Positions 50,386-60,249 of a stretch of 64,000 bases of DNA are shown here, piece after piece. Every line of letters starts with the position of its first letter. Within the stretch, counting starts at the first letter, position 1. The stretch covers positions 2,666,001-2,730,000 of the forward strand of contig OY763325.1 of the NCBI GenBank assembly GCA_963667315.1, read 5' to 3'. The position numbers and the translations under genes are program-made. Under the pieces are notes generated by a model. That model saw only the letters and a list, made by a program, of their open reading frames with translations. It was not told the DNA's origin and ran no database searches. Origin of the DNA: DAINPP01 sp963667315. GTDB taxonomy: Bacteria; Thermotogota; Thermotogae; MWEM01.

Positions 50386-51933
50386 ATGTCAAGTTCAGCA
50401 CAGAGGGCGGAGTTACAGGCAAAAATATGGCAAATAGCGAATGATGTTCGGGGATCGGTGGATGGATGGGATTTTAAACAATACGTTCTGGGGACGTTGT
50501 TCTACCGATTTATCAGCGAGAACTTTTCCAATTATATCGAGGGGGGAGACCCCGAAGTACATTATGCAGAGCTTTCGGACACGATTATCACCGATGCAAT
50601 AAAGGTGGATGCGATTAAGACAAAGGGGTATTTCATCTATCCCAGTCAGCTGTTTGATAATATCGCCAAAACGGCTAACACAAACGAAAGCCTGAATACT
50701 GATCTGGCGGCCATATTCACATCAATCGAAAGTTCAGCCAACGGATACCCATCAGAGAATGATATTAAAGGACTGTTCGCCGATTTTGACACCACGAGTA
50801 ATCGGCTGGGGAACACCGTAAAAGAAAAAAACAGTCGACTGGCAGCCGTGATCAAAGGGGTGGCGGAGATTAATTTCGGCAAATTTGAAGAGAATCATAT
50901 CGATCTCTTTGGGGATGCTTACGAGTTCCTGATCTCAAACTACGCAGCGAATGCCGGGAAATCCGGTGGGGAATTCTTCACCCCGCAATGCGTTTCAAGG
51001 CTGATCGCCCGGCTCGCCATGCACAAGCAGACAACGGTCAACAAGATTTACGACCCCGCAGCCGGCTCAGGCTCCCTGCTGTTGCAGGCGAAAAAACAAT
51101 TTGATGCGCATATCATCGAAGACGGATTCTACGGACAGGAGATCAACCACACCACCTACAACCTCGCCCGTATGAACATGTTCTTACACAATATCAATTA
51201 TGATAAATTCCATATCGCTCTCGGCAACACACTCTTAGAGCCCCATTTTGGGGATGAAAAGCCATTTGATGCCATCGTGTCCAATCCGCCCTACTCGGTG
51301 AAATGGATTGGAAGCGGTGATCCCACACTCATCAACGACGACCGTTTCGCCCCTGCCGGAGTGCTGGCACCCAAATCCAAGGCGGATTTTGCCTTTGTCC
51401 TCCACGCCCTCAGCTACCTTTCCGGCAAAGGACGTGCCGCCATCGTCTGCTTTCCCGGGATCTTTTACCGTGGGGGCGCGGAGAAGAAGATCAGACAGTA
51501 TTTGATCGATAACAACTTCGTGGAAACCGTCATTTCATTACCGCCCAACCTGTTTTACGGCACGTCAATCGCCGTTAATATCCTGGTGCTTTCAAAGCAT
51601 AAACCCGACAACACAACACAATTTATTGATGTCAGCGGTGAAGCATTCTTTAAAAAGGCGACAAATAACAACGTGCTTGAAGAGACGCATATTGATGCGA
51701 TTATGGCGATGTTTGACAGCAAAGCGGATGTTCAGCATGTGGCGAAATCGGTTGATTATGACGCCATCGTTGAGAATGATTACACCCTGTCCGTCAGCTC
51801 ATACGTTGAGGCGAAAGATACAAGAGAAGTTATTGATATCGATGCGTTGAATGCGGAGCTCAGGACGACGGTGGAAAGGATTGACAGGCTGCGCGGTGAG
51901 ATTGATGAGATTGTTGAAGTGATTGAGTCATGA
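50386..51933 (+). CDS. hsdM: Type I restriction-modification system, methyltransferase subunit HsdM
   Basis: A 515-aa N6-adenine methyltransferase. HsdM N-terminal domain (about 10-150: LQAKIWQIANDVRGSVDGWDF, YVLGTLFYRFISENF), then the SAM-binding motif I DPAAGSGSLLLQAKK near residue 222 and the catalytic motif IV SNPPYSVKW near 300, with GEFFTPQCVSRLIARL before. With HsdS it methylates adenines in a two-part recognition site; with HsdR the full enzyme cuts unmethylated DNA. The gene overlaps hsdS by four bases (ATGA). The proteins are closest in style to EcoR124I-type (IC) enzymes. Confidence 0.95.
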   Translation: MSSSAQRAELQAKIWQIANDVRGSVDGWDFKQYVLGTLFYRFISENFSNYIEGGDPEVHYAELSDTIITDAIKVDAIKTKGYFIYPSQLFDNIAKTANTNESLNTDLAAIFTSIESSANGYPSENDIKGLFADFDTTSNRLGNTVKEKNSRLAAVIKGVAEINFGKFEENHIDLFGDAYEFLISNYAANAGKSGGEFFTPQCVSRLIARLAMHKQTTVNKIYDPAAGSGSLLLQAKKQFDAHIIEDGFYGQEINHTTYNLARMNMFLHNINYDKFHIALGNTLLEPHFGDEKPFDAIVSNPPYSVKWIGSGDPTLINDDRFAPAGVLAPKSKADFAFVLHALSYLSGKGRAAIVCFPGIFYRGGAEKKIRQYLIDNNFVETVISLPPNLFYGTSIAVNILVLSKHKPDNTTQFIDVSGEAFFKKATNNNVLEETHIDAIMAMFDSKADVQHVAKSVDYDAIVENDYTLSVSSYVEAKDTREVIDIDALNAELRTTVERIDRLRGEIDEIVEVIES

Positions 51934-53159
51934 TTAAATTGAATTTTTTGGAGAAGTTGCTTGATGGGGCTCAGGTTGAGTGGAAGCCATTGGGTGAAAT
52001 AGGGGAATTTACCCGAGGCAAGAGATTTGTAAAAAAAGATATGCTTTCAGATGGATTCCCGTGTATTCATTATGGCGAAATGTATACTCATTATAGTATT
52101 TGGGCAGATAAGACTAAATCATTTGTTAGTAAAGATTTAGCATCAAAGTTGAGAGTTGCAAATCCTGGAGATGTTGTAATTGTAGCAGCTGGCGAAACAA
52201 TTGAAGATATTGGTAAAGGTACAGCTTGGCTTGGTAATTCAGAAGTTGTTGTTCATGATGCTTGTTTTTCATATAGAAGTACTATGAATCCTAAGTATAC
52301 TTCATACTTTTTACGGACGAAGCTCTTTCATGACCAAATTAAGAAATATATATCTTCAGGGAAAATCTCTGCAATTAATGCGAAAGGGTTAAGCAAAGCT
52401 ATCATTCCTGTTCCGCCAATAGAAGTACAAGAAGAAATAGTCCGAATTTTAGACACCTTCACAGAGCTTACAACAGAGCTTACAACAGAGCTTACAGCTC
52501 GTAAAAAGCAGTATCATTATTATCGTGATAAGCTGTTGGCTTTTGAAGAGGGTGAAGTTGAGTGGAAGGCGTTGGGAGAGGTGGGCGAATTAGTTCGTGG
52601 TAATGGCCTCCCTAAAAAGGAGTTCACAGAAAATGGCGTTCCAGCCATTCATTATGGTCAGATTTATACTTATTATGGCACTTTTACGTCAGAAACGATA
52701 TCTTTTGTGTCATATGAAACTGCTAAAAAATTAAAAAAAGTTGATACTGGAAATGTTGTTATAACAAACACCAGTGAAAATTTAGAAGATGTTGGTAAGG
52801 CAGTTGTTTATCTTGGTAAAGAACAAGCGGTTACAGGAGGGCATGCAACGATTTTTAAACCATCTAATCAGATTTCAGGTAAGTACTTTGCCTATTTTAC
52901 ACAAACAGAAATGTTTTCAAGACAGAAAAGAAAATATGCAAAAGGGACAAAAGTTATTGATGTTTCAGCTAATGATATGTCAAAAATAAAAATTCCCATC
53001 CCACCTCTCGAAAAACAAGAACAGATAGTCTCAATCCTCGACAAATTCAACACCCTAACCACCTCAATCACCGAAGGTCTGCCTCGTGAAATAGAGCTGC
53101 GCCAAAAACAATACGAATACTACCGAGACCTGTTACTCAGCTTTCCAAAGGAGGCTTGA
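51930..53159 (+). CDS. hsdS: Type I restriction-modification system, specificity subunit HsdS
   Basis: A 409-aa protein with two target recognition domains, about 15-170 and about 205-370. Both begin alike (VEWKPLGEIGEFTRGKRFVKK and VEWKALGEVGELVRGNGLPKK) and end in coiled conserved regions (EEIVRILDTFTELT... and EQIVSILDKFNTLTTSI), each followed by a KQY-x-YYRD(K/L)L segment. The two recognition domains are clearly related, so the two half-sites may be similar. The central spacer carries three TELT units. It determines where HsdM and HsdR act. The coding sequence of the recognition domains is more AT-rich than hsdM, a common sign of domain exchange. Confidence 0.93.
   Translation: MIKLNFLEKLLDGAQVEWKPLGEIGEFTRGKRFVKKDMLSDGFPCIHYGEMYTHYSIWADKTKSFVSKDLASKLRVANPGDVVIVAAGETIEDIGKGTAWLGNSEVVVHDACFSYRSTMNPKYTSYFLRTKLFHDQIKKYISSGKISAINAKGLSKAIIPVPPIEVQEEIVRILDTFTELTTELTTELTARKKQYHYYRDKLLAFEEGEVEWKALGEVGELVRGNGLPKKEFTENGVPAIHYGQIYTYYGTFTSETISFVSYETAKKLKKVDTGNVVITNTSENLEDVGKAVVYLGKEQAVTGGHATIFKPSNQISGKYFAYFTQTEMFSRQKRKYAKGTKVIDVSANDMSKIKIPIPPLEKQEQIVSILDKFNTLTTSITEGLPREIELRQKQYEYYRDLLLSFPKEA
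52461..52496 (+). repeat. Three 12-bp repeats encoding TELT in the HsdS spacer
   Basis: ACAGAGCTTACA occurs three times in perfect tandem, encoding TELT-TELT-TELT between the first recognition domain and the central conserved region. In EcoR124I/EcoR124II the number of TAEL repeats at the same place (two or three) sets the spacer length of the DNA site. The identical DNA units make repeat-number change by slippage or recombination likely. Confidence 0.9.
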
Positions 53160-53161
53160 AG

Positions 53162-56100
53162 ATGTGCGACTATAAAACCATTGCAGAGACAAAAAAATTC
53201 ATCGTTTTAGACAAATATGACAAATGCCCCCGGGTGTGTGAAGGCTATCAATCCGAGGCGGATCTGGAGCGTGAACTCATTCAGGATTTGATCAATCTGG
53301 GGTATGAATATCTATCTGATTTGAAGTCGTCTGAAAAGATGCTTGATAACATCAGAAAACAGCTTCAGGTCTTGAACAACGTGCAATTTTCAGATGTTGA
53401 GTGGAAGCGGTTTTGTGAGGAGTATTTGGACAGGCCCGGTGACAATCATGTGGATAAGACGCGTAAAATCCACGATGATTATATCGACGACTTTGTCTTT
53501 GACGATGGCCGGATTCAAAACATTTATCTGTTAGACAAAAAGAACGTGATGCGGAACAAGTTGCAGGTCATTTCCCAGTTTGAACAACGAGGAACGCAGG
53601 CGAACCGGTATGACGTGACGATTCTCGTGAACGGCTTGCCTCTGGTTCAGGTGGAGCTGAAGAAACGCGGGGTTGCCATTCGGGAAGCGTTTAATCAGGT
53701 GCATCGATACAGTAAGGAGAGCTTTAATTCCGAGAATTCACTTTACAAGTATTTACAGCTCTTCGTCATTTCAAATGGAACGGACAGTCGTTATTTTTCC
53801 AACACCACCAAACGGGATAAAAACAGCTTTGACTTTACCATGAACTGGGCTCAGGCGGATAACGCTTTGATCAAGGATTTGAAGGATTTTACGGCGACGT
53901 TCTTTCAGAAGAACACGCTGCTGAAGGTCTTGCTGCATTATTCCGTGTTTGATGTGAGCGATAACTTACTGGTGATGCGTCCGTATCAAATCGCCGCCAC
54001 GGAAAGAATTCTCTGGAAGATCAAAAGTGCGTATGAGACCAAAAACTGGCGTTCTACAGACGGTGGCGGCTACATCTGGCACACGACCGGTTCGGGGAAG
54101 ACGCTGACCAGTTTTAAAGCGGCACGTTTGGCCACTGAACTGGACTTCATCGACAAGGTGTTCTTTGTGGTGGACAGAAAAGACCTGGATTATCAGACGA
54201 TGAAAGAGTATCAGCGGTTTTCACCGGATAGTGTCAACGGCTCGGAGAATACAGCAGGGTTGAAGCGAAACATAGAAAAAGACGACAACAAGATCATTGT
54301 AACAACCATTCAAAAGCTGAACAATCTCATTAAGGGTGAGGCTGATCTACCGGTTTATCAGAAGCAGGTGGTGTTCATTTTTGATGAAGCGCATCGCTCT
54401 CAATTTGGTGAGGCTCAAAAGAATATTAAAAAGAAATTCAAGCGGTATTATCAATTTGGGTTTACCGGTACGCCCATCTTCCCCGAAAACGCCCTGGGAT
54501 CAGAGACGACAGCCTCCGTCTTTGGGCGTGAGCTGCATTCCTATGTCATCACGGATGCCATTCGTGATGAAAAGGTTTTGAAATTCAAAGTGGACTACAA
54601 CGATGTTCGTCCCAGGTTTAAATCCATTGAGATGGAACAGGATGTGGAAAAGCTCACCGCCGCCGAGACGAAAGAGGCTTTGTTGCACCCGGAACGTATT
54701 AAAGAGATTTCTCAATATATACTGAACAACTTTAAAATAAAAACACATCGCAGCTATGCAAACGGAAAGGGATTTAACGCCATGTTCGCCGTCAGCAGTG
54801 TTCAAGCTGCAAAGTGTTATTATGAGGCTTTGAATGATCTGCAAAAAGACCATGAAAAACCTTTGAAAATTGCAACGATCTTTTCCTTTGCCCCAAATGA
54901 AGAACAAAGTGCCATTGGTGAAATACTCGATGAATCTTTTGAACCTTCCGCGATGGACAGCAGCGCCAAAGAGTTTTTGACCTGGGCCATTGGTCAATAT
55001 AATGGCTTGTTTCAAACCAGCTTTGGCGTGGACAGCAAGGGATTTCAGAATTATTACCGTGATCTGGCGAACCGGGTCAAACGGCAGGAGGTGGATCTGT
55101 TAATCGTTGTTGGCATGTTTTTAACGGGTTTTGATGCCCAAACGCTGAACACCCTGTTTGTCGATAAAAACCTTCGCTTTCATGGCTTGATACAGGCGTT
55201 TTCAAGAACCAACCGTATATACGATTCAACGAAAACCTTTGGTAATATCGTTACTTTCCGGGACCTGGAACAGGCGACGATTGATGCGATTACCCTGTTT
55301 GGGGATAAAAACACCAAAAACGTCGTGCTTGAAAAAAGCTACAAGGAATACATGGAGGGCTTCGTCGATATCGCCACCGGTGAAGCACGCCGGGGTTATG
55401 TGGAGGTGGTCAAAGAACTTGAAGCACGTTTCCCGGATGTTGAGGCAATCGCCACGGAAAAAGACAAAAAGGACTTTGCGAGACTCTTTGGCGAATATTT
55501 ACGAGTTGAAAACATCTTACAGAATTATGATGAGTTCACCAGTTTAAAAGCCCTGCAAGACATCGACACAACGGATCCCGTTGCGGTAGAAGAATTTAAA
55601 ACCACGCATCATCTGACGGATGAAGAACTCGATGTCATGCGGGAAACCAAAATCCCTGAAGAGAGAATAATTCAGGATTATCGTTCGAGCTATAACGACA
55701 TTCGTGATTGGCTTCGCAAGGAGAGGGCAGGAAAAGAAGATGAAGGGTCAACCCTTGACTGGGACGACATTGTCTTTGAGGTCGACCTGTTAAAATCACA
55801 AGAGATCAACCTGGACTATATTCTGGCATTGATCTTTGAGAAGAACAAAAAATTCATCGACAAAACCGCCCTCGTTGACGAAGTACGCCGCCTGATCCGT
55901 TCGAGTGTCGGTAACCGCGCCAAAGAAAGCCTCGTTGTCGATTTCATCCATCAAACGGATTTGGAACAAATCGAAGATAAGGCAGGTGTCATTGAGGCCT
56001 TCTTCTCATTTGCACAGGCTGAGCAAAAACGTGAGGCGGAATCACTCATCGCTTCAGAAGGCCTGAACGAAGAAGCCGCCAAAAGGTATATTTTGTCTTC

Positions 56101-56260
56101 TTTAAAAAGGGAATATGCCAGTGAAAATGGTACCGAACTCAATGAGGTTCTGCCCAGGATGAGTCCGCTGAATCCCAGGTATTTGACTAAGAAACAAAAT
56201 GTGTTTCAGAAGATTGCCGCTTTTGTTGAGAAGTTTAAAGGGGTTGGGGGGAGAGTTTAG
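53162..56260 (+). CDS. hsdR: Type I restriction-modification system, restriction/translocase subunit HsdR
   Basis: A 1032-aa protein. N-terminal PD-(D/E)XK nuclease (D in RYDVTILVNGL, then VQVELKKRG near residues 155-170), SF2 motor with Walker A HTTGSGKTLTSFKAA near 305, DEAH box FIFDEAHRSQFG near 400, FGFTGTPIF, and the second RecA fold (LIVVGMFLTGFDAQTLNTLFVDK, FSRTNRIY near 675-700), then a helical C-terminal domain. It pulls DNA in with ATP and cuts it far from the site. All key residues are present, so the system looks functional. ATG 53162 follows AAAGGAGG at good spacing; the TTG at 53156 is too close. Confidence 0.95.
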   Translation: MCDYKTIAETKKFIVLDKYDKCPRVCEGYQSEADLERELIQDLINLGYEYLSDLKSSEKMLDNIRKQLQVLNNVQFSDVEWKRFCEEYLDRPGDNHVDKTRKIHDDYIDDFVFDDGRIQNIYLLDKKNVMRNKLQVISQFEQRGTQANRYDVTILVNGLPLVQVELKKRGVAIREAFNQVHRYSKESFNSENSLYKYLQLFVISNGTDSRYFSNTTKRDKNSFDFTMNWAQADNALIKDLKDFTATFFQKNTLLKVLLHYSVFDVSDNLLVMRPYQIAATERILWKIKSAYETKNWRSTDGGGYIWHTTGSGKTLTSFKAARLATELDFIDKVFFVVDRKDLDYQTMKEYQRFSPDSVNGSENTAGLKRNIEKDDNKIIVTTIQKLNNLIKGEADLPVYQKQVVFIFDEAHRSQFGEAQKNIKKKFKRYYQFGFTGTPIFPENALGSETTASVFGRELHSYVITDAIRDEKVLKFKVDYNDVRPRFKSIEMEQDVEKLTAAETKEALLHPERIKEISQYILNNFKIKTHRSYANGKGFNAMFAVSSVQAAKCYYEALNDLQKDHEKPLKIATIFSFAPNEEQSAIGEILDESFEPSAMDSSAKEFLTWAIGQYNGLFQTSFGVDSKGFQNYYRDLANRVKRQEVDLLIVVGMFLTGFDAQTLNTLFVDKNLRFHGLIQAFSRTNRIYDSTKTFGNIVTFRDLEQATIDAITLFGDKNTKNVVLEKSYKEYMEGFVDIATGEARRGYVEVVKELEARFPDVEAIATEKDKKDFARLFGEYLRVENILQNYDEFTSLKALQDIDTTDPVAVEEFKTTHHLTDEELDVMRETKIPEERIIQDYRSSYNDIRDWLRKERAGKEDEGSTLDWDDIVFEVDLLKSQEINLDYILALIFEKNKKFIDKTALVDEVRRLIRSSVGNRAKESLVVDFIHQTDLEQIEDKAGVIEAFFSFAQAEQKREAESLIASEGLNEEAAKRYILSSLKREYASENGTELNEVLPRMSPLNPRYLTKKQNVFQKIAAFVEKFKGVGGRV

Positions 56261-56347
56261 ATGGTTTTGTGGGTTAATGCTGAAAATAATCAGATTCGAA
56301 ATACGGCACAGATTTTTAGAGCAGATTAAAATCAAATACGTACCCTT

Positions 56348-56557
56348 ATGAGCGGGAGTTTAAACAAAGCGAATATTACTAATTTTGGCCATTTTGATGA
56401 TTTATGCTATTTTACGGATAGTGAGAAAGTAAGGGAATATTTTGAAAGAATAGAAAACGTGAAACTAGAATCATATGAAATTAATATGAGAATAGACAGT
56501 TTTCTTCGGAATTTTATTCTTTCAAGAGGGATTGATATAGAAATTTCTGAAGAATAG
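56348..56557 (+). CDS. Possible small acidic protein or gene remnant
   Basis: A 69-aa frame in the 335-base gap between hsdR and the 1113-aa gene. It reads as a coherent helical protein (NFGHFDDLCYFTDSEKVREYFERIENVKLESYEINMRID) with acidic character, and base composition like the gene that follows. There is no good ribosome binding site before ATG 56348, so it may be the tail of a lost gene. I recognise no family. The rest of the gap shows nothing else. Confidence 0.35.
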   Translation: MSGSLNKANITNFGHFDDLCYFTDSEKVREYFERIENVKLESYEINMRIDSFLRNFILSRGIDIEISEE

Positions 56558-56595
56558 ATACTGCTTTTGATTAAAGATTTTACAAGGAGTATGTA

Positions 56596-59500
56596 ATGGA
56601 AAATATTAATTCATTTTCAACTGGTGGTGCAGGAACTACTTTTGAGCATATGATACAAGCATTATTTTCGCTACAAATGTTGAACGGAGGATTTGTACCA
56701 TTTGGAGAAAATTTAACGATTAATAGCATTGAATTACAATCACAAAATTTTAAAACAGATGATTTGGTGCTTCATTTGTCTGATAATTCAAAGATGCTTT
56801 GTCAAATAAAGCATCAATTTTTCTTTCAAGCAGCGGATAAAATATTTAATGAGGTTATGGAATATGCATGGCATGATTTTAACAGTGAAAAATTCAGAAA
56901 AAATAAAGATAAGATCGTTATAATTACCGGACCTTTATCAGCAATAGATACTAGTGCCATAAGATTACCATTACATGAGGTAAAAATATGTGTTGTTTAT
57001 ACTGAATTTGAAAAACATTTAACAAGCAAAAATAAAAAGAAAAAATTCGATGTTATTCGAGGAAGTTTAAATAAAGCTGCTGGAAAAGAAATTGATGATG
57101 ATTTATGGTTTTCTTTTTTAAGACATTTTTATCTATTGGTTTCTGATTTAGATATCCAAAATAATATTAATGAGGTACTTGCTCATTCAATAATTGATCA
57201 AAGTAAAGCCGAAGATTACTTAGATGCTGTTGATATTTGGGCAAGAATAGTAACACAAGTCAGTCGTTATAATTCAGGTGCGAAACATTTCAATAAAAAT
57301 ACCTTTCCGTCAGGTTTAAGAGATAAATTTTTGAATTTGAAAAAAACTGAAGAGATTAATAAAGATTTTATAGTTGAAGATATAGTTGAAAGAGAAACTT
57401 TTGAAGCCGATTTTTCCCAATATGAGAGAATGTTTTTTTCAAATACGATAAAAAAAGCAATACTGTTGGGAAACTGGAGTGAAAATGTAGCAGATAAAGA
57501 GGTAATTGAAAATATTCTCGATGAAGATTATAGTATTTGGAATTCAAAATTGATAAACATATTCCAAAAAACTGATAATTTTCTACTTAATCGGAATGGC
57601 TACTGGAAAGTAGAAAATAGAAAAAAATTTTGGGATATCTATAAAACAAATATCTTAGATTCAGATATACAAAAATTGCTATCAATTGTTAATGGCAATT
57701 TTTTAGAAAACGAAAAAATCTCAAATGAATTAAAAAGTGGAATATTAGAGGCTTTATTATTCGCTATTTCAGAGGAAAATAATGATGTTTACTTTACAGT
57801 AAATGAAAGAAAATATGAGTCAAGAGATGTGATTTATCACATGCTTAAAGATAAGGATTTTATCTTTAAGCATTATAAATTTGTGACGTTAATAGCTCAG
57901 ATTAATCCTGAAGCTTTTTTATCATATATCAATGAACTGATACAAGAATCTGGGACTATTCATGAGCTAATGAAAGTTTCTTATGTATATGATTCAGTTA
58001 TAAAAGCCTTAGAGATTATCTCTTGGAATAAAGAGAATTTATTTGAGGCCTCGTTGATATTAGCGAAATTTGCAAATAGTTTGGGTGAGTATTCAGAGTT
58101 AAATTTGGCATATAAGAGTTTATTGAATATATATTTACCATGGCTACCACAGACTTATGCTGGTTTTGATGAGAGAAAAAAATTTATTGATCATCTTGTT
58201 TCAGATTCATCTGATAAAAATTCTGATTTGTGTTGGAATCTTCTTATGAAATACATTCCAAATAAAATGACTACAACTATGGGGACAAGAAAACCCTTTA
58301 ATTATATTGAAAGAGAAAAAATAAAAACTAGAGAATATTTTGAGCAATTAAGATATTTTGATATGAAAATAATAGCTTTGACTAAAGGTAATTATGAAAG
58401 GACACTAAAGCTTATTGAGGATTTGAACTTGATCCACTCATTAAACCAGGAGAGAGTTGATGAAAACTATGTAGAACAATTACTTGAGGTGTTGTCCTAT
58501 TTCAAGAAAAATACACAGAAAACCACGATTATTTGGGAAAAGTTAAAAATATATTCTATATTCTATGAGAAGTATGGCAACAGACAATGGAAAGTGTTGA
58601 ATGAGGTTTATGAAAAAATAAAGAAGAAAATTGATGAAATAAGTCCTGAAAATATACTGCAAAAAAACAAGTATTTATTCATTAGAGATGAATACAAACT
58701 TTATGAAGGGAAAAACTCATTTGAAGAAGAACAAAAAAAGCTATTTAAAAAGCAAAAAAAGGCAATAAAATCTATTTATAACAAAGAAGGATATGATAGT
58801 ATCTTAAATTTTGCTAATATCGTTGAATATTCTGAGGTTGTTGGAAGAATTTTTTTTGAGATAAAAAAAGATCTTTGTGAGTATGAATTAAGGAAAATAA
58901 ATAATAAGAATGTAAAAATAAGGCAATTTATACAGGGATATATAAATAAAGCTTTCAACACATTAGGCTGGAAATGGGTTAATAATATTGATTTTTCAAA
59001 ATGGAATGATAGGGCTTTTGCAAAATTCTGTGATTGTTTACCGTTTGATCAGGAAACGTGGTCCTTTGTTGACGAAAAGTTGAAGCATAATGAGGAGCTC
59101 TACTGGGATATTGTCAATGTTTTTCCTCCATGGGTAAGTGTTATACAAGATTATCCTATTGAAAAGTTATTGGATCATGACAGAGTAGTTTTAGCTTTAG
59201 AGCTTATTGATTCTTCTATTCATCTGAAAAGGGAAGATAGTTATGTAAGTTCAAATCTGATTATAAGAGCTCTGAAGATTAGAATTAAAACAGTTTTTAA
59301 AGAGAAATTGAGTAATTGGCATTATGTTGAAATAATCAATGAATTGCAAAGCAGAGAAGATGTGAGTCAAGAAGAATTGGAACAATTAGAATGGGATTTT
59401 TTGGATTTCTATCATATGACTAATAATGGTTTTCCAAAAACTATTGAGTACCATATGGCTACTGATATTGACTATTACATAAGGATCATTAATCGCAGGG

Positions 59501-59937
59501 ATAACAAAGAAGATGGAAATAAAATATTTTGGTTATTACAACATTGGAGAATAGCTCCGGGGGTGGATCAAGAGCATAATTTTTCAGAGGAGAAATTTAT
59601 TAGCTGGTTTAATGAATTTAAAGACGCTTTTTCTGAAAATGAAAAATATAATTATGCTTTAAGTTATATTGGCAAGGTTATTTGTAAAGTATTATCTAAG
59701 CCCAGCGAATTAAAAAAGCATATTCAAATTACTAAGCTGCTAAATTCTGATGAAAGTGGTTATTTTAGAGGTGGATATATAAGTGGTTTACGTTTTTCAA
59801 AATCAACTTTTAATCAGAAAGAGCTTGAAGAATTAACCGATAATTATATTTTATTGAGCAAAACAGCAGAAGCAATTAATTGCTATATTCTAGCTGAAGC
59901 GTTAAAAAAACTGGCAAAAGAGTTTAAGAATTTTTAA
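56596..59937 (+). CDS. Large putative defence protein with N-terminal Cap4/DUF4297-like nuclease domain
   Basis: A 1113-aa protein, clearly more AT-rich than hsdR. The N terminus reads GGAGTTFEHMIQALFSL (Glu17), then KTDDLVLHL (Asp55/Asp56) and MLCQIKHQFF (Q70-x-K72). This G-x-x-F-E / D-D / Q-x-K order is the core of Cap4/DUF4297-type PD-(D/E)XK nuclease domains that head many antiphage proteins. The region to ~250 (SFLRHFYLLVSDLDIQNNI, ARIVTQVSRY) also follows that pattern. The remaining ~850 residues are helical and repeat-like. I see no Walker A, DEAD, protease or membrane motif, so unlike Avs-type proteins it lacks a visible NTPase. It stands alone after the type I system, with an AAGGAG site before ATG 56596. 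Function as a sensor-nuclease is inferred. Confidence 0.7.
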   Translation: MENINSFSTGGAGTTFEHMIQALFSLQMLNGGFVPFGENLTINSIELQSQNFKTDDLVLHLSDNSKMLCQIKHQFFFQAADKIFNEVMEYAWHDFNSEKFRKNKDKIVIITGPLSAIDTSAIRLPLHEVKICVVYTEFEKHLTSKNKKKKFDVIRGSLNKAAGKEIDDDLWFSFLRHFYLLVSDLDIQNNINEVLAHSIIDQSKAEDYLDAVDIWARIVTQVSRYNSGAKHFNKNTFPSGLRDKFLNLKKTEEINKDFIVEDIVERETFEADFSQYERMFFSNTIKKAILLGNWSENVADKEVIENILDEDYSIWNSKLINIFQKTDNFLLNRNGYWKVENRKKFWDIYKTNILDSDIQKLLSIVNGNFLENEKISNELKSGILEALLFAISEENNDVYFTVNERKYESRDVIYHMLKDKDFIFKHYKFVTLIAQINPEAFLSYINELIQESGTIHELMKVSYVYDSVIKALEIISWNKENLFEASLILAKFANSLGEYSELNLAYKSLLNIYLPWLPQTYAGFDERKKFIDHLVSDSSDKNSDLCWNLLMKYIPNKMTTTMGTRKPFNYIEREKIKTREYFEQLRYFDMKIIALTKGNYERTLKLIEDLNLIHSLNQERVDENYVEQLLEVLSYFKKNTQKTTIIWEKLKIYSIFYEKYGNRQWKVLNEVYEKIKKKIDEISPENILQKNKYLFIRDEYKLYEGKNSFEEEQKKLFKKQKKAIKSIYNKEGYDSILNFANIVEYSEVVGRIFFEIKKDLCEYELRKINNKNVKIRQFIQGYINKAFNTLGWKWVNNIDFSKWNDRAFAKFCDCLPFDQETWSFVDEKLKHNEELYWDIVNVFPPWVSVIQDYPIEKLLDHDRVVLALELIDSSIHLKREDSYVSSNLIIRALKIRIKTVFKEKLSNWHYVEIINELQSREDVSQEELEQLEWDFLDFYHMTNNGFPKTIEYHMATDIDYYIRIINRRDNKEDGNKIFWLLQHWRIAPGVDQEHNFSEEKFISWFNEFKDAFSENEKYNYALSYIGKVICKVLSKPSELKKHIQITKLLNSDESGYFRGGYISGLRFSKSTFNQKELEELTDNYILLSKTAEAINCYILAEALKKLAKEFKNF

Positions 59938-59960
59938 AATATTATCAGACAGATCAGATA

Positions 59961-60020
59961 GAGGGATGGTTTGGAGTGGGCCCAAAAGCCAACACAAAAA
60001 AAGGACATAAAAAATTTAAG
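59961..60020 (+). repeat. Left copy of a 60-bp direct repeat flanking the RhuM-like gene
   Basis: Contains GGTTTGGAGTGGGCCCAAAA and ends AAATTTAAG. Aligned without gaps to 61281-61340, 46 of 60 positions agree by my count. It lies in the ~310 bases between the 1113-aa gene and the RhuM-like frame, which hold no convincing gene. Confidence 0.6.
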
Positions 60021-60249
60021 CTGATTCTGATGTTCTGACAGATGTCTAACATACGTATAGCAGATGGCTGAAAACGCAAGGATACAGCTTGTTTCCGAGA
60101 GAAGATTTGTTAGATAGCAGAAGATTTGACATATGGGTATCAGGATATACAGCAAAAAATCTCTTATATAAAAGGAGTAGTGTATAACCATAGAAAACAA
60201 ATCAGATATATTAATCTATCAGACAGAAGATGGAAAAACAAAAATTGAT

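Noticed and set aside
52461..52496. Short tandem repeat as a possible CRISPR or minisatellite array
   Set aside because: The repeats are 12 bp, contiguous without spacers and in frame inside hsdS; they are the known type of HsdS spacer repeat.
59938..60200. A frame of 88 codons on the minus strand between the large defence gene and the RhuM-like gene
   Set aside because: The translation is compositionally odd, starts at TTG without a ribosome binding site and covers the leader and ribosome binding site of the RhuM-like gene.
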